The notes below the pieces were generated by a model. The model was not told the origin of the DNA and did not search any database. It saw only the letters and a program-made list of their open reading frames with translations. The position numbers and the translations under genes are program-made. DNA of 64,000 bases from Cyrtodaria siliqua (lineage: Eukaryota > Mollusca > Bivalvia > Adapedonta > Hiatellidae). Positions 11,898 through 22,877 of this stretch are shown one piece after another; position 1 is the first letter of the stretch; each line of letters opens with the position of its first letter. The DNA lies in contig JAWPHD010004487.1 in the NCBI GenBank assembly GCA_037043455.1, positions 62,001 to 126,000 of the forward strand. The letters run 5' to 3'.

Positions 11898-14410
11898 TTA
11901 GCTGAGTTTTCAAAAACATGGCTTAAAAATTGGCGAAAACTGGGCGGGCGGAAGCGGCTGGCGGGCGTCAACATTTTGTGTTTTCTTTATACACGTATCT
12001 CAGCATTACCATGTCCGATCTTCATGAAGCTTTAACAGCACCTTCCTCTCATTAAGCACTTGCCATACCTTGAAAACTAGGTCACTATGACCTACTTTCT
12101 ACAAAATATGCGTTACGTTAACCTTTTTAGTCCCCCACCTGACTCTAGGAGACTATAGGTTTGAACCTCGTATGTCCGTCCGTCCGCTTCCGTCCGTCCG
12201 CATCCGTCCGTCCCTCCGTTCGTTCGTCCGTCCGTCCGTCCTTCCGAAAATGCTTGTCCGGGCCATATTTTCAATGCTATAAGACTTTGAGATACCATAC
12301 TTGGTATGTGGATACATCTTGGGATAGCGGTGTGTCGCGTACCAAAATAAGGTCACTGTGACCTTGACCTTGAAAATGTTCCGAAAATGCCTGTCCAGGC
12401 CATATTTGCAATACTGTAACACGTTGATAAACCAAACTTTGTATGTGGTTACATCTTGGGATAGTGGCGTTTCGGGTACCAAAATAAGGTCGTTGTGGCC
12501 TTGACCTTGACCTGTGACCTTTGTCATATAAAATTATTGTCCGGACCGTATTTCCAATACTATAACACTTAGAGATACCAAGCTTGGTATTTTAATACAT
12601 CTTGGGATAGTGGTGTGTCGGGTACCAAAATAAAGTCGCTGTGGCTTTGACATTGACCTGTGACCTCTGTCATATAAAATTATTATCCGGACCGTATTTC
12701 CAATACTATAACACTTACAGATACTAAGCTTTGTATTTTAATACATCTTGGGATAGCGGTGTGTCGCGTACCAAAATAAGGTCGCTTTGACCTTGACCTT
12801 GACCTGTGACCTCTGTCATATAAAATGCTTGTCGGACCGCATTTTGAATACTAAACTAAACTTGATTTTTGAATACATTTTGGGATAGCGGTGTGTCGCA
12901 TACCAAAATAAGGTCACATCCTTGACCTTGACCTGTGACCTCTGTCATAGAAAATGTTCCAAAAATGCTTGTGCGGGTCAAATTTCCAATACTACAAGAC
13001 TTTGACATACCGAACTTGATATGTGGATACATCTTTGGATAGTGGTGTGTCTCTACCAAAATAAGGTCATCTTGACCTTGACCTGTGACCTCTGTCATAG
13101 AAAATGTTTGTCCGGACCGTATTTTCAATACTATAACACTTAGAGATACCAAACTTGGTATGTGAATACATCTTGGGATAGCGGTGTGTCGTGTTCCAAA
13201 ATAACGTCATTGTGACCTTGACCTGTGACCTCTGCCATAGAAAATGCTTGTCCGGACCGTATTTTCAACAATTTAAAACTCTGAGATACTAAACTTGGTA
13301 TGTTTATATCTTTGGATAGCGGTGTGTCGCGTACCAAAATAAGGTCACTGTGACATTGACCTGTGACCTCTGTCATAGAAAATGCTTGTCCGGACCGTAT
13401 TTTAAATACTATACTCACATATACCAACTTGGTATTTGAATACATCTTGGGATAGCGGTGTGTCGCATACCAAAATAAGGTCATTTTGTGACCTTGACTT
13501 GTGACCTCTGTCGAAGAAAATGCTTGTCCGGACTGTATTTTTTCAATACTTTAACACTTGTGAATACATCTTGGGATAGCGGTGTGTCGCGTACCAAAAT
13601 AAGGTCATGGTGACCTTAACTTTGATCTTTGACCTCCATCATAGAAAATGTCTGGAAAATGTTTGTCTGGGCCGGTGGGAGACTATGGATTGCCTTGAAA
13701 TTCTTGATGCTCTTGTTGTTTAAATTTGGGCGGGCGGGAATTAATTTTTTTCTATATCGCAGCATTACCATTACCGATCTTCATCAAATGCTAACAGCAA
13801 CTTCCTCTTATCAAGCTCTGAGTATACTCTGAAAACTAGGTCACTGTGACGTACTTTCTGTATTAAACATAATTATGCGTTGCGTTAACCATTTTGTTTA
13901 AATTTGGGTTTTGTGTGGGGAAATATGTTTTGTTATATCTCAGCATTACAATGTCCGATATTTATCACATTTTAACAGCACCTTCATATCATCAAGCACT
14001 GACAATATCCTAAAAACTAGGTCATTATGACCTACTTTCTCCAAAATATTTGTTACGTTAATCTTTCGGTTAAGTTTGGGTGTGCGATGGGGTGTGGGAG
14101 GGGGGGGGGGGGACGAAACGCGTTTCATATTAAGTTCAGTATATAAGGAAAGATATTAACAGTGCAAATAATTTCAAGTTATTGCGATGGATGGGGAATT
14201 TCTTATATCTCAGTATCAAAATGTCTGGTCTTTATCAAACTTGAACAGCACCTTCTTCTCATCAAGAACTTTCCAGATCCTGAAAACTATCTCACTATGA
14301 CCTGCCTTCTCCCAAATATACGGTACGTTAACCTTTTTGTTTAAGTTTAGAGGGGGAGGCGGTAGGGAACGGATTTATGTTCTCAGCATTACCATGTCTG
14401 GTATACGAAC
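11898..14410 (+). repeat. Tandem array with about 190-bp cores, split by another element
   Basis: Diverged units contain TATCTCAGCATTACCATGTC, TTTAACAGCACCTTC, AAAACTAGGTCACTATGACC and GCGTTACGTTAACCTTTTTG, at about 11898-12126 and again from about 13720 to 14410. The array is interrupted by a different tandem-core element at 12124-13718. A G run lies at 14099-14112. No gene is seen. Confidence 0.55.
12124..13718 (+). mobile_element. Tandem-core element with about 140-bp AGGTCA-rich units
   Basis: It starts TTTTTAGTCCCCCACC with a short hairpin (AGGAGACTATAGG), then a GTCC/CGTC simple-sequence stretch at 12174-12244. About ten cores of roughly 140 bp follow, containing CATCTTGGGATAGCGGTG, CCAAAATAAGGTCACTGTG, ACCTTGACCTGTGACC and GTCCGGACCGTATTTTCAAT. 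It ends GGTGGGAGACT...GATGCTCTTGTT. The ends show the same TTTTAG...CTCTTGTT pattern as the 5.5 kb element. Apparent open frames on the - strand (12856-13484) are repeat artefacts. Confidence 0.5.
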
Positions 14411-14945
14411 AAAGATACATATAAAGAAAATGTTATAAGTCCAACAGGAAGAGTAGCAGTCACAGAATGCAGTCACTCCAATAAGTATTACAACGAAAAG
14501 GTGATTTAAAAAATACATCACAAACACATTCAGTCAGGTTGTTAATAAGATGCATCACAATTTCAATATAGTGAGATGAACGATGTAACGAAATAAATCT
14601 CCACAAAAGAGTCCTATTCAAGACAACATTTAGTAGAATAATTAAAAACTCATTAGAAAAGTCAGCCAGACTGTCTGTGAATACAAAACCTTCAATGTGG
14701 TTTGAGAAAAAATGTTGTATTGACAATATATGTTAATGCCACAATAGAAAATACTGATAATTACTACCAATGCAATCCAGATCAACGTATACTGTTCGCA
14801 AAACAGCAAGACAGTTTGCCATAAAACTTTATATATGAAATATTTCCGGAAGGTTTGAATTTAAATTTTAGCAGACGACGTTGAATTTTGGCATCGAAAG
14901 GGTTAGCTTTTACACTAGGGACGTAATACTCTTTATATGTTTCAG
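14411..14945. other. Intergenic, no feature recognised
   Basis: I see no gene or clear repeat here. A pyrimidine-rich stretch ending in TTTCAG at 14945 acts as the putative acceptor of the exon that follows. Confidence 0.4.
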
Positions 14946-15091
14946 TGAACACAACAGTTTATTTTAAGGAGGGAACAGATGAGAAAAATCCATATCAACT
15001 TGTGAGTGAACACACCAGTTTTGTTGAAGGAGGAACATATGAGAGCGATCCATATCGACCTGTTATTATAGAAGACATCTTAAACATGTAG
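14946..15091 (+). CDS. Possible last coding exon of an unknown protein
   Basis: After a TATGTTTCAG acceptor there is an open frame of about 48 codons ending in TAG at 15089-15091. It contains an internal two-fold repeat: V-Y-F-K-E-G-T-D-E-K-N-P-Y and S-F-V-E-G-G-T-Y-E-S-D-P-Y. The spaced tyrosines and acidic residues resemble a cytoplasmic tail, but I do not recognise the family. No upstream exon was found between 8 and 14.9 kb. A decayed copy of the same exon lies at 16069-16153, and the downstream non-coding sequence is duplicated as well. It could be an orphan gene fragment. Confidence 0.4.
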
Positions 15092-16068
15092 TCACACATG
15101 TATTTGTAAATATATTTATACATAGACGTAGTTCTTCTAAGTAGAATATGGAGTCAATTTTTATGAGATAATGTAAGTAGTAAAGTAGAAGTAGCCAGAT
15201 CTGGTAGTATTGGATTCTTGTCTGCATTTTTGCCACACTTACTTCAATCACTTCTTGAGAAGACGGCTTTAAAGATAACGGTAAGAAGACCATTGTGCAC
15301 TACTTACTATGACGTATTATTTGGTGTGAATTTTGTCACCGAAAGTTTGCATTCTGTGTTTATTGACATAAATTGTTCATGTGGTGCTCTGTGGCTAGTG
15401 GTGCTCTGTGGCGGCCGTAAAATGTCTCTCAACACTACAAATCAGAAGTGTTTCTACTAAATGATACTTTGAATCATCGGACCTATACTTTGCGGCTTAA
15501 AAGTATAATATTATTAAGGCGATGCTACGGTGCGGGAGAAGTGTTGCATCCATTCTTACCTCTCATGAACAGACTCAATAAAAACGAATCTGCTATTTTT
15601 CTCTCTTACTTGTGTTGGTTGCTTTCGAAGGTCCCCCTTTCTGAATTTATTGACCTCAAATTCTAAATTAATTCTAAATAAATGTATATTTCTTGCGGGT
15701 GGGTTCAGATTGTGAACTAAATAGCTGGTCAGCCCAGGTAGGCACGAACCACACTTCTTGTATCTTGTAAAACAACACATTTGGATTCCCCTAAAAGATA
15801 TACACGTGATATGCTGCATATCAAAAGAAGAAACTGTGTTATTTGCGAACCCACTGTATGGAGTTATGGCATACTTTGCATTACCTAACGCCAACTCCTG
15901 TTCTATGGAAGCCCGTATGAGATAAGAACATATTTATGTTCAAAGACAAACGTCACACATTTATATTTTAGGGCTTTGATTTTGCCTTATACATATAAGT
16001 CGATGTGCTATTGACAAGTTACGCATTAAATGCTACTACTACGAAATAATACTATTTTTATATTACAG
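15092..16068. other. Putative 3' flank of the 14.9 kb exon
   Basis: No gene is seen. Parts of this stretch recur after the exon copy at 16069 and again at 22878-23270, including a TCATGAACAG-CTCA motif near 15563 that also appears near 23244 and 54743. This suggests a duplicated unit of about 1.1 kb that was later split by the LINE. The open frames at 15218-15666 look accidental. Confidence 0.4.
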
Positions 16069-16153
16069 GGAGGGCACACCACTTTTATGTAAGGTGGACA
16101 CTGATGAAAACGATCCAGATTAACATCTTACTGTAGAAAAACCTTAAACATGT
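16069..16153 (+). pseudogene. Decayed duplicate of the 14.9 kb exon
   Basis: After TATTACAG the sequence aligns with the second half of the exon at 14946-15091 (GAAAACGATCCAGAT against GAGAGCGATCCATAT; the shared end is CTTAAACATGTAGTCACACAT). It carries small indels and a stop in place of the Tyr/Arg codons, so it is a non-functional copy. Confidence 0.5.
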
Positions 16154-16304
16154 AGTCACACATACATTTGTAAGTATAGTTATATATAGAAGTAGTTATA
16201 TGTTGAATACTGAGTTAATTATTAAGAGATATTGTGAGTACCTGGATCTGGTATTATTGGAATCTATGCATTTGTTTGTATGGTGTTTTACGTCATTTTT
16301 AACA

Positions 16305-16320
16305 CATGTAAGGTTATGTA
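16305..16320. repeat. LINE target-site duplication, left copy
   Basis: CATGTAAGGTTATGTA, repeated exactly at 22862-22877. The sequence on the inner side begins with a T-rich run, which is the poly(A) tail of a reverse-strand LINE. Confidence 0.75.
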
Positions 16321-16496
16321 TTTTTATTTTTTTTTGAACCATAATCAATGGCCCGTTTATTAATATATATATATACAAAACAAAAAACAAAGTGTACATA
16401 ATCATAAAGCCTATCAAATGTGTCTTTACATGCTTCATTTTAAGCCACATACATAATACAAACGAAAAATTAACATACGTTTATTTTGTTATCATT

Positions 16497-16745
16497 TCTT
16501 TTTGCCATAGTCAATGACCCGCTTATTTCATTCATTCATTCATTCATTCATTCATTCATTCATTCATTCATTCATTCATTCATTCATTCATTCATTCATT
16601 CATTCATTCATTCATTCATTCATTCATTCATTCATTCATTCATTCATTCATTCATTTATTCATTCATTCATTCATTCATTCATTCATTCAATACATTCAA
16701 TTCAATTCAATTCAATTCATTCATTCATTTATTCATTCATTCATT
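16497..16745. repeat. (ATTC)n microsatellite in the LINE 3' UTR
   Basis: About 165 bp of nearly pure ATTC repeat (16527-16690), then CAATTCAATT variants and more ATTC to 16745. It lies inside the LINE 3' UTR. Just before it, 16494-16527 resembles 16326-16360 (CATAGTCAATGACCCG against CATAATCAATGGCCCG), hinting at a local duplication of the element's end. The His/Ser/Phe/Ile open frames through it are artefacts. Confidence 0.9.
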
Positions 16746-17129
16746 CCTCAGGTTCATCCATTTATATACATATACATGCGTTTGCATACACACATACATA
16801 ATTATATACATACACATTATATGTGTATATACATATACATATACTCTGTACATAAATATACACATATGCATATTTATGATTAATTCATTGATTATTATAA
16901 TCACTCAATTATATTCATTCTCATCATTTTAAATTAATAAATTGTGATTATCCAGCCGTTGCCGATTTTCTATCCCTTGACAAAACGAAATTCAAGGAAT
17001 AGAACAGCAAGTGCTTCAGTACCATATCTTTCAGTTCATTGCGTAACGCTTTTTCTCTCAACGAGAAAAGCAGTTGAATAAAAAGAATTGAATTTTTCAT
17101 TTCTTGAAATCAATCCGAAAAGAATGGAA

Positions 17130-17178
17130 ACAAAAAAAAGAAAAAAAAAAAAAAAGGAAAAAAAAAAGAAAAAAAAAG
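17130..17178. repeat. A-rich tract downstream of LINE ORF2
   Basis: A-rich on the + strand, so T-rich in the LINE sense strand, immediately after the ORF2 stop. It is therefore not the LINE poly(A) tail, which is the T run at 16321. Confidence 0.8.
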
Positions 17179-20100
17179 CTACAGCAAACGTATATATTCA
17201 ATTGCTGCATTATTTTCCTTTCTTGTATTTTGCCATTTGATTTGTTCCTTCACAGAATCTATTATATTTGAAAAAAGAGTGTCAGTGGATATCACCCTTT
17301 CATCGTATTTATAACTATTTCTAAATTTACAGACATTCCACTTGGTTTCAAATAGGTGACATTCCACTTGGTTTCAAATAGGTGACATAAAGTCTCCCTA
17401 TCTTTTTTGCATATATTGCACAAACCGTTAGACAGATGCATAATGTTTAACCTGTGTTCGGTGAAAATAGCATTATGTCAGAATTTCCACTGGTATTGTT
17501 TGGCCTTCCTGGAGCTTAATGAGTGCTTAATATTTGCCCAAACATGATTCCATTTGACATTATTTAAAAAAAGCTTTTGCTCCCAATTTGTTTCAGTATT
17601 AAGTTTCGCATTACTCGAGTTAATGACCTTTAAAATATGCTTGGTTTTTAATTTGTTTGGTGGTATAATTTCGTTTTTGAAATTAAGGATGTGTATATCC
17701 GCTATATTAAGAATCGGAGGTACTTCTGGAACAAACTCCCGGATAATCATGGCATTTATATACTTTCTGGGAATTGCTTTTTTGAGTTTCGACCATTCTG
17801 ATATCCAGTTTTGCTTAAATTTAAGCTTTTGTACAATTTTATTTTCTGAGACAAAGGAAGAATTTGCGTCATCTCAAATATCCTGAAATAAAACTATATT
17901 GCGTCTTGTAAAAGTATTAAAGAACAGAGGTTTATTTGAAAAAGTTATCTCATGATTTCCAAATAGTGGAAGCATACGAACTTGTTCAATGTTTTTCGGC
18001 GTGTGTAACTTTCGATACGCTACCCAAGCATTTAATGATTTTTTGTAGACCTGAGATATTTTTCTTTTAATACACAAACCCTCTATGGAAGAACATTTGC
18101 ACAGAAAATATGTTTGTGTGAATTGTCGATCAACCGATCTGAGATAGTATTTTCCAATGGCATTCCAGTGGTCCGTTTCAGCATTTATTATTTTATAGAT
18201 TGTTTTTATTTTCATGCTTAAAATGACCTTATAAATGTCTGTCATATCAAGACCTCCGTGTTCTTTATCACGACAAATTGTTACTTTTGATACAAGTGGT
18301 TTCTTATCATTCCACACGAAATTTAGCATAATTTTTTCCAACTCTTTTGCATATATGTCTGGGATTCCTCGCATTTCTAATTCAAAATTTATTTTTGACA
18401 GCACAAACGTTTTAAGTATTAGAATTTTTCCTTCAAGTGTCAGGTCTCTTGATTTCCAGATATGTAGGCAGTTTTTAATTATATTTATTTTGTCTAACCA
18501 AATCGCATTATCGTCAATATCGTACCCATGGCATACACCCAGTGTTTTAACATAGGAACTTGTCCAGTTAATCTTATTGAATGTAGGCGTTTTATTTTTA
18601 AGACTGCCGATAAAAAGACCCGTTGTTTTCTCTGTATTCATTTTTGCACCGGAAGCCTGTTCATATGTATTTAGCTGGTGAAATATGCTTGGTAATGAGT
18701 TTTCGTTTTTCGCAAATAACTGTGTGTGGTCAACATATTGGTTTAGTTTGGCTTCAAGCTGGTTATTATCGTGCGATGGCAGATGGATGCCTGTAATGGA
18801 TTTGTCATTTCTGATGGCACATGCCATAGCTTCTGCTTGAATGATATACAATAACGGCGCGACCGGACAACCTTGTTTTATAGATCTTATAATATCAAAG
18901 TATTCGGAAACAAATCCGTTTGTTGTAATAGCTTTCTTTGAAGATTTTAACATCATATAAATCCAGTTAATAAAATTGACCCCAAATCCGAATTTAACCA
19001 AGCATTCTTTATTCCATTCCCACTCTACTCTATCAAAAGCCTTTGTTTGGTCTAGAAAAATTATAATCCCTTCAATGTTTTCGAAGTCCGCATAATCTAT
19101 TAAATCCTGAATGAATCGATTTGCCTCGCTGATGTAGCGACCGTTAACATAACCTTTTTGATTAGTATGAATAATATACGGTAAAATGGGTTTAAGTTTT
19201 TCCGCAAAGCATTTTGCAATAATTTTGTAGTCGACGTTTAGCAAAGTTAAAGGTCGCCAATTTTTTAAGTTTTCTCGTTCCCCATTTTTGTATATGAGTG
19301 AGAGGATTCCTTTGCACTGCGAATTAGATAACAAACAGTCATCTAATATTTCATTTATTACTTCCATAAATTCATTTTTAATTGTGTGCCAAAATGTTTG
19401 GTACCATTCACAGACTATTCCTTCTTCTCCTGGAGATTTATTTAATTTGAATTTAAAAAACGGCGATCTCTACTTCGTCTAATTTGAGCTTTTGTTCAAG
19501 TTTGTCAGCATCCTCAATTTGTAGTGTTTTTTTTAACATTTGATAAAAGTGTTCGTGCCGAATTAATATCGATGCCTTCTGAGGTAAAAAGGGTTTTGTA
19601 AAAGTTTGTTTGTTCCTTTAAGATTGAAGTGATGTCGCGTTTGATTTCACCGTTTTCACATTTTATTTTTGACCAAAGCTTTTGTTTACCCCTTTTTTTC
19701 TCTAGATTAAAGAAATATTTTGTTGATTTTTCATTTTTTTCGATATAATTTGCTTTAGATCTTATTTTGGCAGCGTGTGTTTGAATTTCATAATAATTAT
19801 AAATTTCATTCGATAATGAATTTATTTGTTCTCTATGTTCGATATCATTTTTTGATTTTAAAAGTTGTAATTGTTCTTCAAGTATTTTAATTCGTGTGTA
19901 TTTGAATGCTTGTTCTTTGCAATAATTCATTGAAATAGTTTTTATTTTATGTTTTGTCATGTCCCACCATTGCTTTTTACAGCTAAATGTATTCATTTCA
20001 TTTTTCCAATACTTCCAAAAGGTTTCTATTATTTCTTTATATTCATTTTGTGATAAAATACTAGCATTCATTTTCCATATACCAGGGCCTCGCTCCACAT

Positions 20101-20821
20101 TTTTCGTGTTGATTCTTAGTGAAACAACGTCATGGTCAGAATACAGAAAATGGCGAATTTTAACTTGATCGATCTCATTGTCAATTGATTTGCTACATAA
20201 AAAAAAATCTATTCGTGACTTCGACGATCCATGAGAATAAGTATATTCTGACTTATTTGGATATCTCCTTCGCCATACATCCTCTAAATCGAGGTCAGAG
20301 ATCATATTAGTTAATTCCGTTAATCCCTCTTCGCTACCATATTTACCTGATCTAGTTTTCCTATATATTTTTCTGTTTATTACACAGTTATAATCCCCAC
20401 CTATGATATTGGGTGAATTTTGCTCATTCAATATTTCGTTAATTTTTTTAAAGAACAATTTCCTTGTTATACCTTTATTAGGAGAATATATGTTTGTGAC
20501 TCTATACGCACAGCTATGGCCGGTTCCGACATATATGGATAAAAAACGTTTATCGTCGTCTTGTAAAATATCAGCGATAGTGAGCTGTAACTGTTTTTTA
20601 ATCAATATTGCGACACCTTTTGATGAGCTAGTACCGTTATTCCGAATATTTGTTCCGCCCCATTGGTTACCCCATATTTTAGACTCGAAGTCGTCTTTGC
20701 AGTGCGTTTCTGGGATTAAAATGATGTCAAATTGCTTCTTATCTAACGAGTTAAATATTCGCCTGCGCTTATTATTATCTCTTAATCCGTTAACGTTTAT
20801 TGAAGCGATGGACAGAGTCAT
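17179..20821 (-). pseudogene. LINE ORF2: AP endonuclease plus reverse transcriptase, inactivated
   Basis: ORF2 starts at ATG 20821 (MTLSIASINVNGLR). The N-terminal domain is an AP-type endonuclease with S-I-N-V-N-G, I-P-E-T-H, G-G-D-Y-N-C, S-R-I-D-F and S-D-H-D motifs. A frameshifted stretch at 19367-19514 follows, then an RT with L-D-Q-T-K-A-F-D-R (motif A) and K-Q-G-C-P-V-A-P (motif B). The catalytic box reads Y-V-D-H at 18726-18737 instead of Y-A-D-D. The C-terminal C-x2-C...H motif is at about 17390-17420. In-frame stops at 17874 and 17478 and a 26-bp tandem duplication (17335-17386) also break it. The motifs are L1/Tx1-like. Confidence 0.85.
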
Positions 20822-20828
20822 TGCGTGT

Positions 20829-20857
20829 GTTTTTTTTTTTTTTTTTTTTTTTTTTTT
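20829..20857. repeat. Poly(T) tract between LINE ORF1 and ORF2
   Basis: A run of T on the + strand, i.e. poly(A) in the LINE sense strand, just upstream of the ORF2 ATG at 20821. It separates the ORF1 stop at 20892 from the ORF2 start and produces a spurious poly-Lys leader in the open frame. Confidence 0.85.
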
Positions 20858-20891
20858 GATGGATATACACAAGTCGCTATTTAATTGCTCA

Positions 20892-22618
20892 TCATGTTCT
20901 ACTCTGTTTGGCGGTTCGTGTCGCTGACGGGGGTGTTGAGGCAGAGTTATCACTTCTTGACCGCTTTCTCATTGGAGTAGTCATTTCGAACTCGTCCGAA
21001 ATTCCGTCCAATAAAAAGGCAGTAAAGTTGTTGTACAAACTTCGCGCACCCTCTTCAGAGACATGAATACCTTTGGGATCGCCTGCATTGAACAATTGAT
21101 TTACGATTTTACCATTGTTTATAAAAACATCATCATTGTCAATATAGTGCATGTATGTTTTGTCTGTGCAATATTCCAAAATGTGATTGTTGACAAATTT
21201 CGCATCCTCATTAAACTTTTTTACAACAACACTCTTACCAAGTCTTGGCATTATGCTTGAAAATGCAACTGGCGTCCTCGGCCATTTGTTTACTGTTTTT
21301 TCGAGAGCCAACTGGCAATGTTTAGCAACCTCATGCTTTTTTGCTTTTGGAATGTCATTAGTTCCAAGGTGCATGGCAATGGCTGAAATGTTTTCAAAAT
21401 TGGAACATACTGCTTGGTCAATGATAGAGTCAACGTTCTTTGCTGTTTGACCAGAAATAGACACATTCTTTATGGTGCTGTCCATTATGTGCAGTCTGCC
21501 ACAATTTGAGTCTCCCAGAATTAAGTGCGACTTATTTGCACAAAAGTTTACAAAGGTTTTACTCTCTTCCATTGCTTTTCCCTCAGTTTGGTTAACACTG
21601 GTGTCGTTTGTCTCCAATAGCGTCCGTTGCCCGGTGTTTTCCGATGTGCGCTCGTCTTGTTTGTCCGTGCGTACTGTTCCACTGGCATGACTGGAGGTTA
21701 CATCTGGTACGGTTGGCCAAATGACTTTGTTGGTTGTCACATGGTTGTCCTCGTGCTCGTCCGTGGAGAACGCCGGTTGGTCGTCGCCCAGGTAGCGTCG
21801 CTTCGTAGTGAAGTCAACTCCCCGTGACATAGAATCAGGACTAGTTTGCACGTGATCGTCACCGTTGCCATTTGACCGTGTTTCTGCATGCATATGATCC
21901 GCTAGTTGGCCCTCGAGAAATTCTCCCGCATATTCGCCGTAAATCGGGGCATACTTTCCACGGGACAATTGTTCCTTGTATGGCCTTCTAATTGGCAGAA
22001 ATGACAAATAATGTCCCTAGGGCAGTCTTTTTTTTCGTGATCTTTGCTTTTGCAATTCCAGCACATTTTTGAGCTTACATCCTTTGTGTTATCAGGGCAT
22101 TTAAAGTAGTGGTGGCTCGTCAGCCCACAATGTTTACACGGCGTTCTGTTGTTGTCCGCAAACACTCTCAATGTAAACCGACCAATCTCCATCGTAAGGG
22201 GTAGAATAGGGACGCAGTTTAGGATTTTCACATACCTTGTTCCATTTTCAATGTTTGTGCCCTTAATTTTACCTCTCGAGACACTTCCGGCAATAATTTC
22301 TCCATACATCTGAAGAACAATAGTGCTATCCGGCATCTCAAAGGGAGCATCTTTTATTGTCACATTGGTAATAATGTTTTCCACATCTGTAATATTTATA
22401 AATCTGTGTTGCACACGTAAATCCCCCAGAATTAGTTTATGCTTGACATCCTGAGAGTTTACCGTTATAATGCAATCCTTTTCTGTGATTTGAATTGCTT
22501 TTATGTCAGATTTATTGATATGTCCCTCTAATGATGAAATCACTTATTCGTGAGAGAGTCTTTTTAGAAATCTCGTGCTGAAGTGCACAGATAACGGCCT
22601 TGTCAAAACGTCCGACAT
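20892..22618 (-). pseudogene. LINE ORF1: three CCHC zinc knuckles plus SGNH-type esterase domain
   Basis: ATG at 22618 (MSDVLTRPL), with an in-frame TAA at 22544-22546. The continuing frame ends in three CCHC knuckles (C-K-H-C-G-L, C-W-N-C-K-S, C-H-F-C-Q-L) at about 22000-22160. The next frame (from about 22007) carries a low-complexity linker and then an SGNH-hydrolase-like domain: G-D-S-N at 21504-21515, G-T-N-D about 50 residues later, and D-P-K-G-I-H-V-S near the C terminus. A frameshift near 21900-22000 separates the two halves. Esterase-type ORF1 proteins are known from several LINE groups; they are thought to bind nucleic acid and membranes or lipids. Confidence 0.75.
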
Positions 22619-22861
22619 TTTGGAAACGAACAAAGATGGTAACGGCGGGAAAACACATTCAGGCGAAAACTGACCTTAATATGTCCAATTCTTCCCCGCA
22701 AATCCTCATTCGATATAGTGAAATATAATCCAAATACTTCAAAATCAACTAAATCCAGTGAAAGCCGCCGAAACACATATAAATAAAGAAAATTCAGAGA
22801 TCGTCGACTCACCGAAAAAAAACGCCGCCATTATACAAGGGCAGACCACTCTCCCCATCTC

Positions 22862-22877
22862 CATGTAAGGTTATGTA
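22862..22877. repeat. LINE target-site duplication, right copy
   Basis: CATGTAAGGTTATGTA, identical to 16305-16320. It abuts the 5' end of the LINE (sense strand beginning GGAGATGGGGAGAGTGG). Confidence 0.75.

Larger units (their letters stand above)
16321..22861 (-). mobile_element. Full-length but dead LINE, L1/Tx1-like
   Basis: A 6541-bp reverse-strand non-LTR retrotransposon bounded by a 16-bp perfect target-site duplication and ending in an A-rich tail (the T-rich run at 16321-16335). It has ORF1 (22618 to 20892), ORF2 (20821 to about 17179) and a 3' UTR with an expanded GAAT/ATTC microsatellite. Both ORFs carry nonsense codons and frameshifts, and the RT catalytic box is mutated. The insertion splits the duplicated unit that includes the 16.07 kb exon remnant, so it is younger than that duplication. 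Confidence 0.8.

Noticed and set aside
12113..13484. Reverse ORFs through the AGGTCA-rich array
   Set aside because: Periodic translation of a tandem repeat with no recognisable domain.
15218..15666. Short forward ORFs downstream of the 14.9 kb exon
   Set aside because: They lie in the presumed 3' flank; no conserved domain, and the duplicated counterpart does not keep the frame.
16486..16932. 148-codon ORF made of Phe-Ile-His-Ser repeats
   Set aside because: A translation of the ATTC microsatellite in the LINE 3' UTR.
17130..17178. A-rich tract as the LINE poly(A) tail
   Set aside because: It is in the wrong orientation for a reverse-strand LINE and lies inside the target-site duplications; the T-rich run at 16321 fits the tail.
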